From positions 473,745 to 537,744 of the forward strand of contig CH002516.1 in NCBI GenBank assembly GCA_000149265.1: a DNA stretch of 64,000 nt. The letters are read 5' to 3'. The notes under the pieces were generated by a model. That model saw only the letters and a list, made by a program, of their open reading frames with translations, had not been told where the DNA came from and made no database searches. Shown one piece after another: positions 11,109 to 24,014 of this stretch. Origin of the DNA: Ciona savignyi (taxonomy: Eukaryota > Chordata > Ascidiacea > Phlebobranchia > Cionidae). The first letter of the stretch is position 1. Every line of letters begins with the position of its first letter. The position numbers and the translations under genes were made by a program.

Positions 11109-12939
11109 CTAAAATAAAAGTTTTTAACTTCTCGCATATTAGTTTAATTGTTTTATCAATATTATTATGAAAGATGTCCACCATGCTGTTCATTGTACAT
11201 CAGTTTGATTCATATGGTTTTGGTGAGCAAGTGCTCTTGTCGGAAAAATTGATTTTGCTACGAAACTATTGTTCATGATGGGGATTTGTGGTGACTTTTA
11301 CTAAGCAGCAATTTCTAAGGAATCTATTTTGTTACATGGTTAGCCGGCATAAGTACGGGTGTTACGGGTAAGTGCATTTGGCTGCTTAAACCTTGGCTAT
11401 AAGTACACCTTAAGCTGTCCTTCCTGGTGATATGATCGGTGACTGAATTATTATAACATTGTATCTGCACTTAGTCAACAATAAAAGAACCTGTGGTGAA
11501 TCGATTCTTTCGGGAAATCATATAAATGTTTGTGTATAATGATCACGTATATCGTTTTAGAACACGTATGTGAACGTATTTTTTACTAACAAGTAGTTTG
11601 CGTCGTATTTACGACGATTACGTCGCTTTTGTATTTAAAACACCAGTCATTATCGCAATTAAGATGGGCGTTTTCTTTATTCTGTAAGCTGCATTCTAAG
11701 TAATAGAATGCAGCTTACAGAATAAAGTATTACCGTGCGTCTGTAGTCCATTGTCTGAATTATATGCTGCGAGTTACTGGAGTCAGATTTAGACAAGCAC
11801 CGATTTTACAAACTGGAAAGGACAGCCTAAAGTGATCTTTTGGTTTAGTGACGAGCGGCCAAATGCACTTGCCCCAATAGAAGCAAAAATAAAGTAGGGA
11901 TGCTAAAAACCTTCCGTGATGGAGTCTGGATAGCGAGAGTAACAAATTAGTACAGGTAGCAACAAAAGAACCAAACAAACCTATCAAAACGCTAGTTAAG
12001 CTCTATGACAAGTGTTATGCTAAGTCTCTATAAAAAAACAAAAATACAACGCTCCTGCAGGCGCTTCTGTTACTAATTCCCCTCGAAACTGGCACATGAT
12101 TGTATACAACGCATATAGGCACGAAATCTTAACAACGTCAATGACGTAATACGGGGAAATCCCCTAACATAAAATGAAATGCATATCTGCTCATAACTTT
12201 TTAACAAAAAAATATTGGAAGAAACTGATTTGATTTTTAAAATCAGCGTATTTTTTTCCATTTATTAAGATATTCCTAAAATCGACCTCAGTTCTCCTTT
12301 AAAATTAAAGGAAAATTAGATAAAATACTATAATTAACACATCCGAGTTTACCCCCAAAAAGCCAGCAATAATATAAGAACTATTCATTATGATATAATC
12401 CACTGTTGCAATCTTTTTACAACAATGTTTTTATTAAAACCGGTGTTACTTCTGCAGGTGGAGAAACTGGTTGCTATAATTTGAAAGTGACGCGAATCGG
12501 TAAATAAAACAGACATGTCCTCTAGTTGTAATTGGCGGTCAGGGTTGATAGGGACACGGTTGTGGAGATACCGAACGGTTGTAGATACGGTTTTCTGCGA
12601 TATTAAAATAAAGGCGATTGCAATACAAACACCCATTGTTACGTATTTTGGTTATAACGCAATTTATGATTTTTGTTGCATCCGCAAGTTCATACCTTTA
12701 TGTCTATTAAAATATGTATGGTGCCTGTTCGACGATGGAAAAGACAACATCGTCAAACGTCAGCGTATGACGTGTATTTTACTGTATAATCCGGTGTTCT
12801 TGTGTGACGTGTTTACCACTATTTAGCGTTTTCTCATTGTAGTTGTTTAGGTACGTTATAAATGCCCATAGGAAGTTTTTGAACCAAACTGAAACCATGA
12901 GTGAATGACGTGTGTGTTTTAGATGGAGAATAAACCTTA
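11109..12939. other. Block A, non-coding part
   Basis: No exon recognised. It holds the 53-bp hairpin (11675-11727) and, at about 12535-12590, the single-copy version of the motif that forms the 42-bp minisatellite in block B. It matches 24599-26690 closely apart from that array. Confidence 0.5.
11675..11727. repeat. Perfect 24-bp inverted repeat with 5-base loop
   Basis: Bases 11675-11698 are the exact complement of 11704-11727, leaving the loop AGTAA. The right arm contains AATAAAG. The block-B copy (25163-25215) differs by one base in the left arm, giving a G-T pair if transcribed. It could be a very short foldback element or a small hairpin RNA; nothing here decides between them. Confidence 0.8.
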
Positions 12940-14350
12940 TGCTGAGACATTGACTTCAGCGTTTATATGTGGTATGAAGCGTCCAGTGAATCCAAGGTCA
13001 ACTTTAATCACAGCGCGGCTTGCTAGAACGTCAGGTGAAGCCTCACCCCAACCCGCTACGATGACCAATAAACTTCAAATACAATAGCGAGCTCCACATT
13101 GGGACCCCTGTGAAAATAAACACCGCAACCTTCTCGAAACAATTTTCGACGTGAACTTTAATTCGAAGTTTCAATTTCATTTGCAACGACGAGATCTCTA
13201 TTGTGCGCGGACTGTGTATTTTCATCGAGTCGAGACGTCCACAAGTAAACTGAAAGACACAGCCGGATTTTAGAAGCATCGTCACACCAATCAGTTTTAA
13301 GAAGCCAGTACGAAACGCCCCGATTTCGCTGGACGATGTTGGCATCCATTCAAAAAGACAACGCTCTCTATTCGACTCAAGTTCAAGGCATCTTATAAGA
13401 ATTCCGTCGACAAACGAGGAAATGACGCCATTACCTTTACAAACAATTCACAGGATTGTATTGTTATTTATTTTTTGTTTTATATAGATATTCTTTTAAA
13501 ATTTTTGTTAATATATTTTTTGCTTAATATGTAATTTTTTTAAATTTAACGAATTGCAAATATTAGTGGTTTTGGATTGGTTTGATAGTACTAGGCTATT
13601 GTAAAAAAGCATAATCTATGTGTTTCATTTTACAGACATGCATACAAACACGAAGAGCAAACGCGCTTATCCAGCGGTTTCATGTACCACCCGCGTACAG
13701 TCCAAGTTTGTCACAGTCTGCATGCACTCCGTCTGAGACAAGGTCAGTAACGCTTTAACGATTATGCCATCATGACCCTAAGTTAATCATGCCATGGAAC
13801 GCGCATTCATTCAGTCTAATACGCACATGAGTGTTAAACGATATTGTTTTCTCGACTGCCCGCCCTTGAGGCATTTTCAGCGATGGAGCCTACGAGGCAT
13901 CACACGTTTCGTCTAATTGTTATTTTGCGCAAACGATGCGCGTCGTTCACGCGGTTATACTCGTTCTCACCGCGTTATATTATTGTTTCTTCTCATGCGG
14001 TTATACTCGTTCTCACCGCGTTATATTATTGTTACGACGTCTATCAAACATCAAACAGCTTATTGAACCATACCAGCATACATTTGTATAGCTATGGTCA
14101 TCGCGCCGCATGTAATATGCAATGTCTAATTGTCTTTGACTCTCAGTCAATGTGTCGCATGTTCCGAATATATTTCGGGTGTAAAACAGGATTTTACAAA
14201 GTACACCGCACAGTTTAATGACGTTATACGACATATGTTTAATTGCCATTGTCTATTGCTGGAAATACTCCCGAGCGAGTTTATTTTCGTTATCCAATTC
14301 GAGTCTTAAAACCTATATGACAGGTCACATCGTTATTTTGTTTTTTTCAT
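12940..14350 (-). mobile_element. Non-autonomous LTR-type element, reversed, block A copy (broken)
   Basis: The LTR remnant on the left ends at 13098 (...gcgagctccaca); the interior, about 13099-14350, is recognisably the complement of the interior of the elements at 35013-37747 and 47342-50193 (for example acgaaacgcccc, gctggacgatgttgg, atatttcgggtgtaaaac). The interior has no credible coding sequence. Divergence from the other two copies is large, so this is an old relative. It looks broken and has no recognisable right LTR. Confidence 0.6.
13950..14033. repeat. Short tandem duplication, about 49 bp x 2
   Basis: The string gcggttatactcgttctcac...gttatattattgtt occurs twice in a row. Block B (about 27714-27750) has only one, so the duplication is private to block A. 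Confidence 0.7.
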
Positions 14351-14876
14351 TTGATTGATAGCCTACATGATTGTATAGCCCCTGTATTTGTTCGCTCAAC
14401 CATGTTCCTAGTATTTGCAGGATCACCGTGTCAAATTTTCAAGATTGTGTAGAATCGTCAAAGAAATTTTCATATGTATACTTGGTAATTGAAAAACCAA
14501 GGGGGTTAAAAGACGGACAATCGTTTGTTTTAATTGCTTGTTACAATGCAGCTTTCAAATATATTTCAGTGACATGTTTCAACGTGGGCACAGTCAAAAT
14601 ACTCGCTTGCTTCCCGAAGTGTTTTATATTTGTAAAGCAATAGCAGTTTTCTGTAAATAAAAATCGACTTAAATATAAATAACACAACATAACAAACTTA
14701 TTAAAAAACAATTCTTACCGAACTGTGCTTTGATCCGAACTAATTTTACATAAATTTCATAATTGATATCACAATGTTCTGCCCAGAAGTAAATTAAATC
14801 GGTTAATAAAAACGACGATTACTAGTTAGCGTGCGCGTCTTATCGCACAAATTAGAAGCCGGAATTTAAATGCATT

Positions 14877-15010
14877 AAAGGCCGATTTACATTAATACGG
14901 CGATGAGAGCGATGCGAGCGATTATTTTGACGTGACGTCTTGTACCACCGGCTGATCGCCCTCGTAGAAACTTGTTCTAATCCATTGCTCGCATCGCTCT
15001 CAACGCCGAG
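14877..15010. mobile_element. Foldback MITE
   Basis: Left arm cggcgatgagagcgatgcgagc (14898-14919) matches the complement of the right arm ending gctctcaacgccg (about 14983-15007) over some 22 bases with one mismatch. The spacer of about 65 bp is non-coding. It is absent from block B. Confidence 0.65.
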
Positions 15011-15499
15011 GTTTGGCGGGAAATCTCAGAAAACTTCGCGCGTGCAAAAATAAATCAAGAAGACAACTTGGACATTTTCGATTATACCAGTATGAAAAAG
15101 GTTGATTTTAGCGAAAATTTAATTACATTGGTACAAAGCTATCTAGTTTTGTACGTTACAGAAAATCCTGGATAAAATATGAAAAACTGAACATAATATT
15201 CGGATCAAAAGCTCTAAAATTTTAGACTAGACCGGTAGGTTACACTAATTAAATACAGTAGGTTTTATGTGCTTAGGCTAGATTAATAATTTCAATATCA
15301 CGCCTTTGTAATTTGTTATATCAAAAAACATTTGAGACTATTGCAGAACTAATTTGATGGGTTAATGCGCAAATGGGTTTGCAGTTGGCTTGTTGCCTAC
15401 TGGAAGATGCGTTGCTAATTCAATCTGTTTTGCCGAAACAGCAATGATGGAATTTTAAATCATTTGTAAGAAACTTTGATCGTTAATATGGGTCTTTGG

Positions 15500-15902
15500 T
15501 TCACAACGGCCTAGATTGGAAGAAGCAAGTCGAGAAATTGTCGATAAGAATAGCAAGTCGGAAAGAATCCCACACGCATTGGACGATGGTGCGGCGAAGG
15601 GCAGTGATGTTACTTTCTCTTAAACTAATCTGAACATCGGCGCAAAAACGTTTGTCCCGAACATTAACGCTGCAGTCTTCATGCCCAGTAAGATAGTGGA
15701 GATGGCTGAGAATTCCCCAGAAGCCGAGATAATAAGCTCCGGACACGAATCACCTGGCGATGGAAAATGTTTTTTGTAAACATATCGCAACCGAGATGGA
15801 GTATGACACGGAGATAGTTGACGAGTACTGACTGAGGAAGAGGCGCAAATAAGATAGATGAGCATGATGATCCCCAATCACCAGCATCTCCTGCTGAAAA
15901 AC
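15500..15902 (+). pseudogene. eRF3 (GSPT-type) pseudogene fragment, block A
   Basis: On the plus strand 15630-15692 encodes LNIGAKTFVPNINAAVFMPS, which fits the PAM2 (poly(A)-binding protein interaction) motif of translation release factor eRF3, whose animal consensus reads LNVNAKPFVPNVHAAEFVPS. It is followed by an acidic stretch (MAENSPEAEIISSGHESP) and by KIDEHDDPQSPAS near 15853-15890. Homology with block B stops at about 15902, just before the GTPase part that block B retains. The frame is interrupted several times and there are no introns, so this is a dead copy, probably an old retrocopy. Its exact left border is unclear. Confidence 0.7.
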
Positions 15903-17330
15903 TATGCTAACGTTTGCTACTCGTGAAGTCACACACGCGCAAAGGGGAGGAGAATCGGCGTTTGTATCTTGTTTATAATATCGTCCTTTCAACGGTCGTA
16001 TTTTGGCAGTTAGTCAACAAAACTGCGGTCAAATTTTAATCACCGTTTTAACACCCCTTTTTTATATAAAACCCCCGATCAATAAAAATATACGGTAGCG
16101 TGGACAACATATAATTTAAGCAAGCCAGCATATTCTCAGTTTTTTTGTTTATCCCCATTTTGTTAAAACGTAGGGAGCGTAATAAAACGGGCAATCGGCA
16201 AATTACCTTGTGAACCGAGTCAGATTACCAGAGCTACAGTGTGTTGAATACGATGAAGACTTAGCTAGTCGTTATTCCATACGGTCTAGACAGCGTTCAT
16301 TAAGGACCGGGTTTCAAATAAATAAAATCACCGAGAGGGTTTTATCGCGAATATTAGGGAATTTAAATAAAATGTAAGTAACTTATATTAAGAAACACCC
16401 ACCACACGCAGACTCCTGTAAAGTTTTAAATATTAATAAATCTGTGATAGAATATCACTGTAGGATGGAACGTGTAAAGCCTTTCTATCTGCGCACCAAT
16501 GCCTTTAATCCCTAATAAAACAAGTGATTGGCCTTTCTCTTATGCTAATCGTTGAAGCCATGATTTGCACGAATCATCAAGAAAGACAGAAACTCCTTCT
16601 CTTTGCTGATGCGCCATAACCGCAACGAGAAACAAATAACAAAAAAATATGTTTTGGAATTAGCAATTTGTAGTTTTCACTCTAATTCGATTGCTAAGAA
16701 ATAAACCGAAGTTTTATTTTGCATCCTTTAAAACAAGTCTTATATTAGGCTTATAATCTCTTGCAAAATGAACGTATTTAACTGCCCACTATCACCAAAT
16801 ATGGCGTATTTTTTTTCTTTTTGTGTTAAAATCAGATCATTATATTCACGCAATACAATAAATAATACAACGAATTACAAGTTTCAAAAAGATAATATTG
16901 CAAACAGTGTATTTTATTAAAACGATCAAATGCAAATATATTCCAAACGATTTATTAACGGCTTAAAAAATTAAATTTTATATTAGCTAGAATATCTCCT
17001 TGGTAAATTTTAACATAACGCTATTTAACCTAATTTAGCGATCACGAAAGTGACGCGTATCACAATTACCGTTTCGCTTTCATCTACTCGCATTTAGGTT
17101 TGCTCGTTTGAATTGCGATAGCGAAATAGAACCAATATTTGGACGGACAGTCGTGTATTATTCGGCAGGAGCCGGTTTAAAGATGTTTCCCCCCATCTAC
17201 ATAAATAGGTATTTCAAAATTTTTTTCGCGCTACCGCGGGAGACATTCCCGCCCACCCTGGGATTTCAAAACAACGCCGCCTATGGTACAACTGTTAAAA
17301 ATAACCTTGTATTAAATAATGGTAATTCGT
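15903..17330. other. Non-coding spacer
   Basis: AT-rich; no open frame, splice-bounded exon or terminal repeat that I can support. Around 17150-17290 is a G+C-richer patch with no recognised match in the window. Confidence 0.35.
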
Positions 17331-18250
17331 AGGTTTATACTTGATTAAGGATTGGTTGAGCTGTCAATCAAATCACCGAGAAGCTACATAGCAAACCACA
17401 GCATGCAGTGGTAACTTTGATCTTGCGGTTTATAAGCGAGGACGGGTTAATGTTGAGTTGTAATGCAATTCCCACATTTATTTATCATTATCTTCTTTGT
17501 GATATTAATTATTAAGCATCTTCTTTATATTTTGTATTGTTTAATAGGAATATTAATGTTTCTGCAAAAGTTTCTTTAAGGCTTATGTGCAGTAAATTTA
17601 GTTTTATAGCATTTTCCAAAGATTTTGAAAATACACATTAGGTTTGGCAGTTAGCAGGGTATCCTGGAATTCAACCAAATCAGGGAGTCACTGTGAACAT
17701 AGGCAACTAAGTCAGATGGTAGGATGGTTAACACAACAGATACATTATACGCATTGTTATACAAAAACAGTCCTAGGGACGAGCCCATGATGGGTTTAAA
17801 CCTTGTTTAGAATAAAAAACAAAGTGGATTAAAAAAATAAAGTCACAAATTAACTTATCATTATATTCTTTGATCTTTGTGGCATTAACCAAGCCTACCA
17901 CACGAGGTCAGATCGCCACCGATGCTCTACAACATGGCGGAAGAGGACGGGTTTGTGTCACCCCATGTGTACAGGGGGGGTTAAGCGCAAAGGAGACATA
18001 ATGTGGAAAAAGACGATTCACACATATTTAATGCATCGGTGAGATTTTTAAAAACATGGAAGAATTTAGGAATATTTGTTGAAACAAGTTTGAGAGACAC
18101 ACAAGTTGGCATGATGTATTTTAAAGTCAGCTGCATCAAAATATCAAGCTTTGGGAGGGGGGTGTGGAGATCTTGTAGTAGTGATGGGATCACAGTCGCC
18201 GACTTCCAGGGGGGCCGGGGGGCGAGGCCCCCCATGTTTTTTTAAGGATT
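17320..18250. repeat. Relocated pieces of the LRR intron units
   Basis: 17320-17420 resembles 6080-6180; 17475-17560 resembles 3955-4020; 17640-17695 resembles 4885-4930; 17930-18190 resembles 1780-2060 and 4090-4340. The order differs from the left end and no LRR exon is present. It ends in a C/G-rich hairpin (about 18207-18233). Confidence 0.6.
17705..17822 (+). mobile_element. tRNA-derived SINE
   Basis: A diverged copy of the family at 44740, 51645 and 53866: tagga-tggttaacac A-box-like region, then acgagcccatgatgggttt B-box region and an A-rich tail (aataaaaaac). The head resembles a Ser/Leu-type tRNA (tggccgaatggttaacgcg in better copies). Confidence 0.65.
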
Positions 18251-18355
18251 TGTTCTGCATGTTTGTTATAATTTGTACTGACATCTTAGAAAGATAACAG
18301 CGTCTGGTGCTACAATGCTACTACGCACATCTGCGGGTCCTTGATCGGAACTTCG

Positions 18356-21300
18356 AACAATCTGTAGTGAACGGATTGACATAAATAATCCCCCAAACTC
18401 AGGTATTTAATTTATATTCTTCTGTGTTTATTATTTATTGTTTCATATTATTTATATTGTGTTCGTTATTTCTAGTTACCGCAATTCAATAAACTTCGGT
18501 GGAGAAGGGCGCGTAACTGCAAAGGGGCAATAGAGCAATTTCAGAACAGTAACTGAGTGGGATTGGCAATTTAAGTGAACATTATGAAGACGAAATTGCC
18601 CAAAGAGACCAGCACGTCGTTTGAGATTGAAACAAATCAGCAAACGCGCGACTCGCGAGCAAGTGCCCGAAGTGATCAGACAGACGTGGCGATGCAGAAC
18701 TTGGCGGGTGAAGAAAATGTAACTACAAGGAGACATCGACATCTGGACAATGAACTTGTTGACAACTTCAAACGCTGGGAACTAATGGAAGTTGAACTAA
18801 ACGATAAATTAGACGTATTGGATATGGCCATAATTGGAAATGATTTTGTCGGAGTACAAAATGCGAGTTATAATTTATCATCGATAAAGTCAAACATGGA
18901 AACGATCATAGAGAAACTCGAATCAACCGAACGGGAAAAGTTGTGTTCGAGGATCACCAAAAGCAAAAAACTTCTAGCGAAAGCTAAATAAGAGGCGAAA
19001 ATAACTGTCATTCAGCTCTGACAAGAAAGAATGTCCTCGAAATCCAACTCATATAAAAGTTCAACCAGCAAACGTTCTAGCCGAAAGGGTGAGTCCGCGG
19101 AAGAAATGATAAAAAAGGAGCGTTACAAACGAAATATCGCTGCTGCTGGTTTAAAGGCAAAACTCGCATTTACTAGGAAACAAAATGAACTAGAATTAGC
19201 AAAAATGCAAGCCGATAAAGATTTATCTTTAAATCGCATTTCCTGTGAAATCGCAGAAAATGACGCCCGAGCATCAGCTTGTCTGGAAGCGAAAAGGATT
19301 GAAAATCCTTTTGGAATAAGACCAGAGGATATCTTAGAGTTGCCACCTGTGAACAAATGTACGTCGTTTCGCGAACAAATGAACCATGCCGAACACACTT
19401 CAATTCCTCAGGCGGCAGAGAGCGTCCTTGCATCGACAACGGAACGACACGAACGAATCGCTCCGAAAAGCACCTTTAATAACAATACACCACTTCCAAT
19501 AACCACTTTACCCTCTGTTTCATATAGATTACCGGATATAAAAGTAGATGTATTCGATGGCACCGCAATCAAGTTCCATCGTGGGAAACGGCATTCGATG
19601 CACTGATAGAGGCGAGATCCAGTTGCGTTGCACAGAAACTTAATCTCCTGCAACAACACTTAAGAGGTGAACCAAAGGAAGTAGTTGATGGCTTTTTTCT
19701 GTTACAATCTAAAGAAGCGTATGAGGCCGCAAGAGCAAGTCTTAAAAAAATGTATGGTAACGAATGCGTTATTAGCAAAGCTTTTACCGATAAGCTCTAT
19801 TCCTGGCCACAAATTCACCATTCTGATTCATTGGGTCTCAGACGATTTTCGGACTTTTTAATTCAAGTGCTTATTGCAAAGAACAAAATTGCAAGCTTAA
19901 ATATTTTGGATATCCGACCAAATAATTCCACTACTTCCGCTCTTCATAGCATCACGGTGGAAAGACGTAGAAATAGATTGGAAGGAGAGGAACGCTGGTT
20001 CATACCCACAGTTCAAACAGCTAGTAGAGTTCATAGAACGCCAATCCGAAAAGGAAAACATACCGGAACTTCAAAGGGCGAAGGTAATTGAAAATCGGAG
20101 AACAGCATCATTCACTACAAGGTCGAACAACTCTCAAGATGTCCCAAGGAAAATAGACGGTAAATGTTTTTATTGCCGTGGACGACATCACATAGATGAG
20201 TGTGAACTGTTCTTAAGAATATCTAGAAAGGAAAAAAAGGATTTCCTAAGAATTGAACGTTTATGCTACTCTTGCGGTTCAAGTCAGAACCACACTGCCC
20301 GACAGTGTCGCCAAAATGCAAAATGCAAAATTTGCAAGAAGACGCATCTGACTTGTTTACACATGGATTGGGAAAGGGAGACGACTCTTCGATAATTCTT
20401 CCCGTGTGGGTTAGAAGTGTGAAGGCCCCTTCAACTGAAGTGCTGACGTACTGCATTTTGGATCCACAATCGAACAGTTCCTTTATTTCTAAGGAGCTCC
20501 AAGAATGTATGGGAGTTGCCGGCACAGATACAAATATTAACCTATGCACAATGATGGGTAGGAATAACGTTAGTGCCACTATACGAATTCGCAATCTAGA
20601 GATTTCCAGTGTTGACCGATCGGTGCGAATCCGTCTACCCGCCATTTACACACGACCAGAGATACCTGCAGCTCGGAGTCAGATACCTAGGCCTGAATAC
20701 GCCTTGCGGTTCAAACATCTAGCAAACATTTTGCAGCAGATCTCGCCATACAAACCGTATGTACCTGTAGGCATGCTAATTGGAACAAACGTTCCGTGCG
20801 TCACTCGACCTCAGGATATAGTCTGTGGGAAAGAAAATGAACCCTATGCTCAAAAATCTATCCTTGGCTGGGGTATCGTGGGCATCGTCTGTAAAAATCA
20901 CCCAGGCGTCGTCGACGTGATAACTCACTGCTGCATCGCAAGTGAAGAATGTGCTAAGGACGCAGTGATTATAAACGGGTGTAAAGAGACTATATCACCG
21001 CAGCAAGTTCACAAAAGGATGGAGCTAGAATTCCACGAGAAAGAGTGCAACGATGGAAGTGGAAGTAAACTTTCATTACAAGATAAGAAGTTCGAGAATA
21101 CAACCGACGAGAGCATTGCACAATTACTAGATGTTGGATACCAAAAACCACTACGTTTAAAGCACAACAACATGCGACCTCCGAAAAGTCGACCAATAGC
21201 GAAAAGGAGATTTAGAGATTTAAAGCGGCGCTTACAGAGAAATGGTCAATATAAGTGAGATAACAAAGAGTTCATGTACAATGTAATTGAACTTTTTGAC

Positions 21301-21999
21301 AAATCAGTGGACAAGGCCTCGATGTATAAAAATACAAACCGTACAAGCTACATATGACACAAAGGAAAAAAACTTTCCAAGAAGCACGAAAATCTACGGG
21401 TTCTGTTTGATTACGCAGCTAAATACCCTGGTATAACTAAAACCATTATACCTGAAGAGGAGCTAGACGATTACCCGACGAGGAGCCTTATCCAAAACTG
21501 TTATACTGTGCTATTGTTGCCATTTGCTATATGATTTACCGTTTTTCAAATGGAAAGATTTGTGACATTTTTGGGAAGCCATGTTAATGCGAGAGTTTTT
21601 GTTGGTTTAGATTATTATTTCCTGTTTTGTGTGACGTCATTATTTTCTCTCATTTACTTTTTTATCCTTTGTTCTCTTTGTTTTTTGTGCACGTGTAAGG
21701 CGTGGCTTTAGTTTATTTCTTTAGTATTTTCGCTGACTTTTTTAGTTGTACCTGAGAGTCTGCAGTGAATAGTTCAAAGCGTTGAATAGACAAAAGTGCT
21801 GTATTAACAATCTGTAGTGAACGGATTGACATAAATAATCCCCCAAACTCAGGTAATTAATTTATATTCTTCTGTGTTTATTATTTATTGTTTCATATTA
21901 TTTATATTGTGTTCGTTATTTCTAGTTACCGCATTTCAATAAACTTCGGTGGAGAAGGGCGCGTAACTGCAAAAGGGGCAATAGAGCCAATTCAGAACA
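18356..21999 (+). mobile_element. BEL/Pao LTR retrotransposon remnant (broken)
   Basis: Fossil. The left LTR remnant is 18356-18548; the right LTR is about 21582-21999 (TGTTAATGCG...CAGAACA). Between them lie a gag-like region (about 18580-20100) with charged coiled stretches, a CCHC-type zinc-knuckle region (about 20165-20350) and a BEL-type aspartic-protease-like region (about 20400-20950, with YCILDPQSNSSFIS and CTMMGRNN). Only the beginning of a reverse-transcriptase-like region can be recognised; RNase H and integrase are not. The element carries several breaks and cannot be autonomous. Family assignment rests on the gag/protease pattern known for BEL/Pao. No clear target duplication. 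Confidence 0.85.
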
Positions 22000-22159
22000 T
22001 CAGGGTGAGTTTGTTTTACTCTTTAAAAAAAATACTTCAAAATAAGGATGTATATTTCGAGCATCCAACCTGCTTGCTTGTTAGTGTATGTTATAAACCT
22101 CACTAAATACCACAATTAACAATGAAACATTCCATTACAAACCCAAATATTTAAAGACA

Positions 22160-22366
22160 TCATCCCATCACAATACACCACTTGTTGAACACAATAGAAA
22201 TCGACATAAAATTATTTCGAAAACCACATTTTATCCGAACCTTCCCGGGTTGCAGTTGTAGGATTCGCTTCACATCTTCAGGATGATCACGATGACCCAC
22301 ACTCCATGATGTAGCCCATTCACCAGCATCATGTTCAGCCAATCCACCATCAACTACAACCAACTC
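22160..22366 (-). CDS. NLR 3' terminal exon, cassette B
   Basis: The acceptor tttcctcag begins a phase-0 frame of 68 codons with a TGA at the same place as in cassette A. The central stretch reads SVGHRDHPEDVKRILQLQ, where cassette A has SVDADDHPEDATQILQLQ. The rest is the same except for one G/R change. This is the expected last exon of the transcript that starts from the NACHT exon at 31000-32769, being the nearest 3' end on that strand. No named domain recognised. Confidence 0.68.
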   Translation of the reverse strand, partial: ELVVVDGGLAEHDAGEWATSWSVGHRDHPEDVKRILQLQPGKVRIKCGFRNNFMSISIVFNKWCIVMG

Positions 22367-23383
22367 CTGAGGAAATGCAATATTCAAGTTATAAACCAGA
22401 TAGAAGCATATATATGAATAGTGACCCTAATTTACTATTAAACACCGCCCCATATATTACAGCCATATTTCAACACAGATTGTAATTGCAATTTACATAG
22501 TGGAGGTGCTATAGCAACCTGTTCATATTACCTGAAAACTGGTCCTAACCGTACAGATTGTACATTTGTACAATACTGGTTGGTTATCTTATGTTGAACT
22601 TTCTCTATAGATTTTGCGACATCTATGTTCCAACTAATCCTTATGATTGAAAAACGATGTAATAGACGACCTTATGTGAAAAGCAGACATAGCAGACAGC
22701 TGATTTTTAATTGCTGTGCTCACTTGCATGTATAAACTATTTTGTTTAATGATTATTATTGAAATAACAATTTTTTCCGATTCTATAATAATTCCACGAA
22801 ATCGGCCAATGTTTATAGAGTCCTCTCAGACATATGATCCCCGACTGTCTACTGTTTGTTGGCATATTACTATACTTTACAAAGTAATATCATCTATAAA
22901 CGCTCTATTAAATAATATTGTGATAGGAACTTTTATGTCAATTTCCCGAATCTATGAGTATTATAAGTCCACACCGAATTGACCAAATTCAATTCGAATT
23001 GGAAATCATTCGTAATTATCGTAATTATTTATCAATTCTGCGGTTTAAAAATAAAAAAAATATTTGGCCATCCGAAATTAAATAGGGTATATACCCTGTG
23101 TGATTTTGAATAGGTAACCAGTGACTCGAAAAATTCTGCTTACCTAAACATAATGCGTATAGCGTGAGTTCAAATTGTTTAGGTTGACTTTTGGTGAAAA
23201 TTTGTTGTTACTTCATATTTATCTGCCCTAGTATTGCAATACCAACCTTAAAGTCACCCTGAATCAACTCAGCGGATTATTGGGTTTTACTAAATCTGAA
23301 GAAAAATTATCTATCATATACACCACACTTTAATATCCCTGCTAACCTGACAGTGGGGACCGGGTAATAGGAAAGTCCTAATG

Positions 23384-23689
23384 CAGCGTTTCCCAACCTT
23401 TTTTGGCCGCGGACTATTTCCTTATCAGCGAAAGTCTTTGCGGACTCAAAGTGCATCAATTTTTAATTAGCGTAAGTCAAAAGTGTGGGGTAAATGGACT
23501 ATGTACATACGATACACTACTACAAACTTAAAATTACCTTGAGTTACAATGTCTCATTGATAAAAACATATAAGTGCTGTTTATAACAATCAAAAACAAG
23601 AAGTTTTGCAAATTGTTGATGTGCTTGCAGACTCATTTAAACCTTTCACTGACATATTTGAGACCGCGGACTCGGGTCGGAAAACACTG
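23384..23689. mobile_element. hAT-type MITE, 306 bp (block B copy)
   Basis: Same element, same ends and same 8-bp duplication TCCTAATG (23376-23383 and 23690-23697) as 9898-10203. Inherited by block duplication, not a new insertion. Confidence 0.92.
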
Positions 23690-23861
23690 TCCTAATGTAA
23701 TGTCAATTTTGTTTTCCCATTCACAGAAATAAAACATGGAATTTCTTATCTGAGTGAAATTTGCATTTCATCCCATCACTACTTGTTACCAATCCACATA
23801 TGTCTATCTCTATGAATATCGTTTCCGTTCTGAACGATAGAAATGTACAAGGAAGACTTAC

Positions 23862-24014
23862 CGAGGAAAGTTGTGGAACAGCTTCACGTAAGATGATGCG
23901 ACTTTGTACGGAAATCTTCTCCTCGTCAATTTGTAGACGGCTGACTTTATGCAAACAATCGGCCAAACTACTTGCTGCGTTCTCATCGAATTCAGATTGA
24001 ATTTCTAAGACAAT
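23862..24014 (-). CDS. NLR leucine-rich repeat exon, cassette B
   Basis: A 153-bp phase-0 exon with the same splice sites as 10376-10528. It reads IVLEIQSEFDENAASS, then HKVSRLQIDEEKISVQSR and IILREAVPQLSS. The frame is intact. Because it is symmetric, joining it directly to the NACHT exon (which ends in phase 0 at 31000) would keep the frame even if the broken exon 24436-24598 were skipped. Confidence 0.72.

Larger units (their letters stand above)
8559..15902. repeat. Duplicated block A (about 7.3 kb)
   Basis: Matches 22045-29480 in the same orientation. Sequence identity is around 99% in most intronic parts near the left end and lower to the right, with several indels. Both copies carry the hAT MITE with the same target duplication, the 53-bp hairpin, the reversed LTR-type element and the eRF3 remnant, so all of these predate the duplication. 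Block A lacks the expanded 42-bp minisatellite and the BEL/Pao LTR fragment of block B, and alone has the foldback element near 14877-15010. Confidence 0.9.

Noticed and set aside
18003-18245. 80-residue ORF starting MEKDDSHIF
   Set aside because: It lies in the dispersed LRR-intron repeat; the same frame is not kept in the copies at 1890 and 4150.
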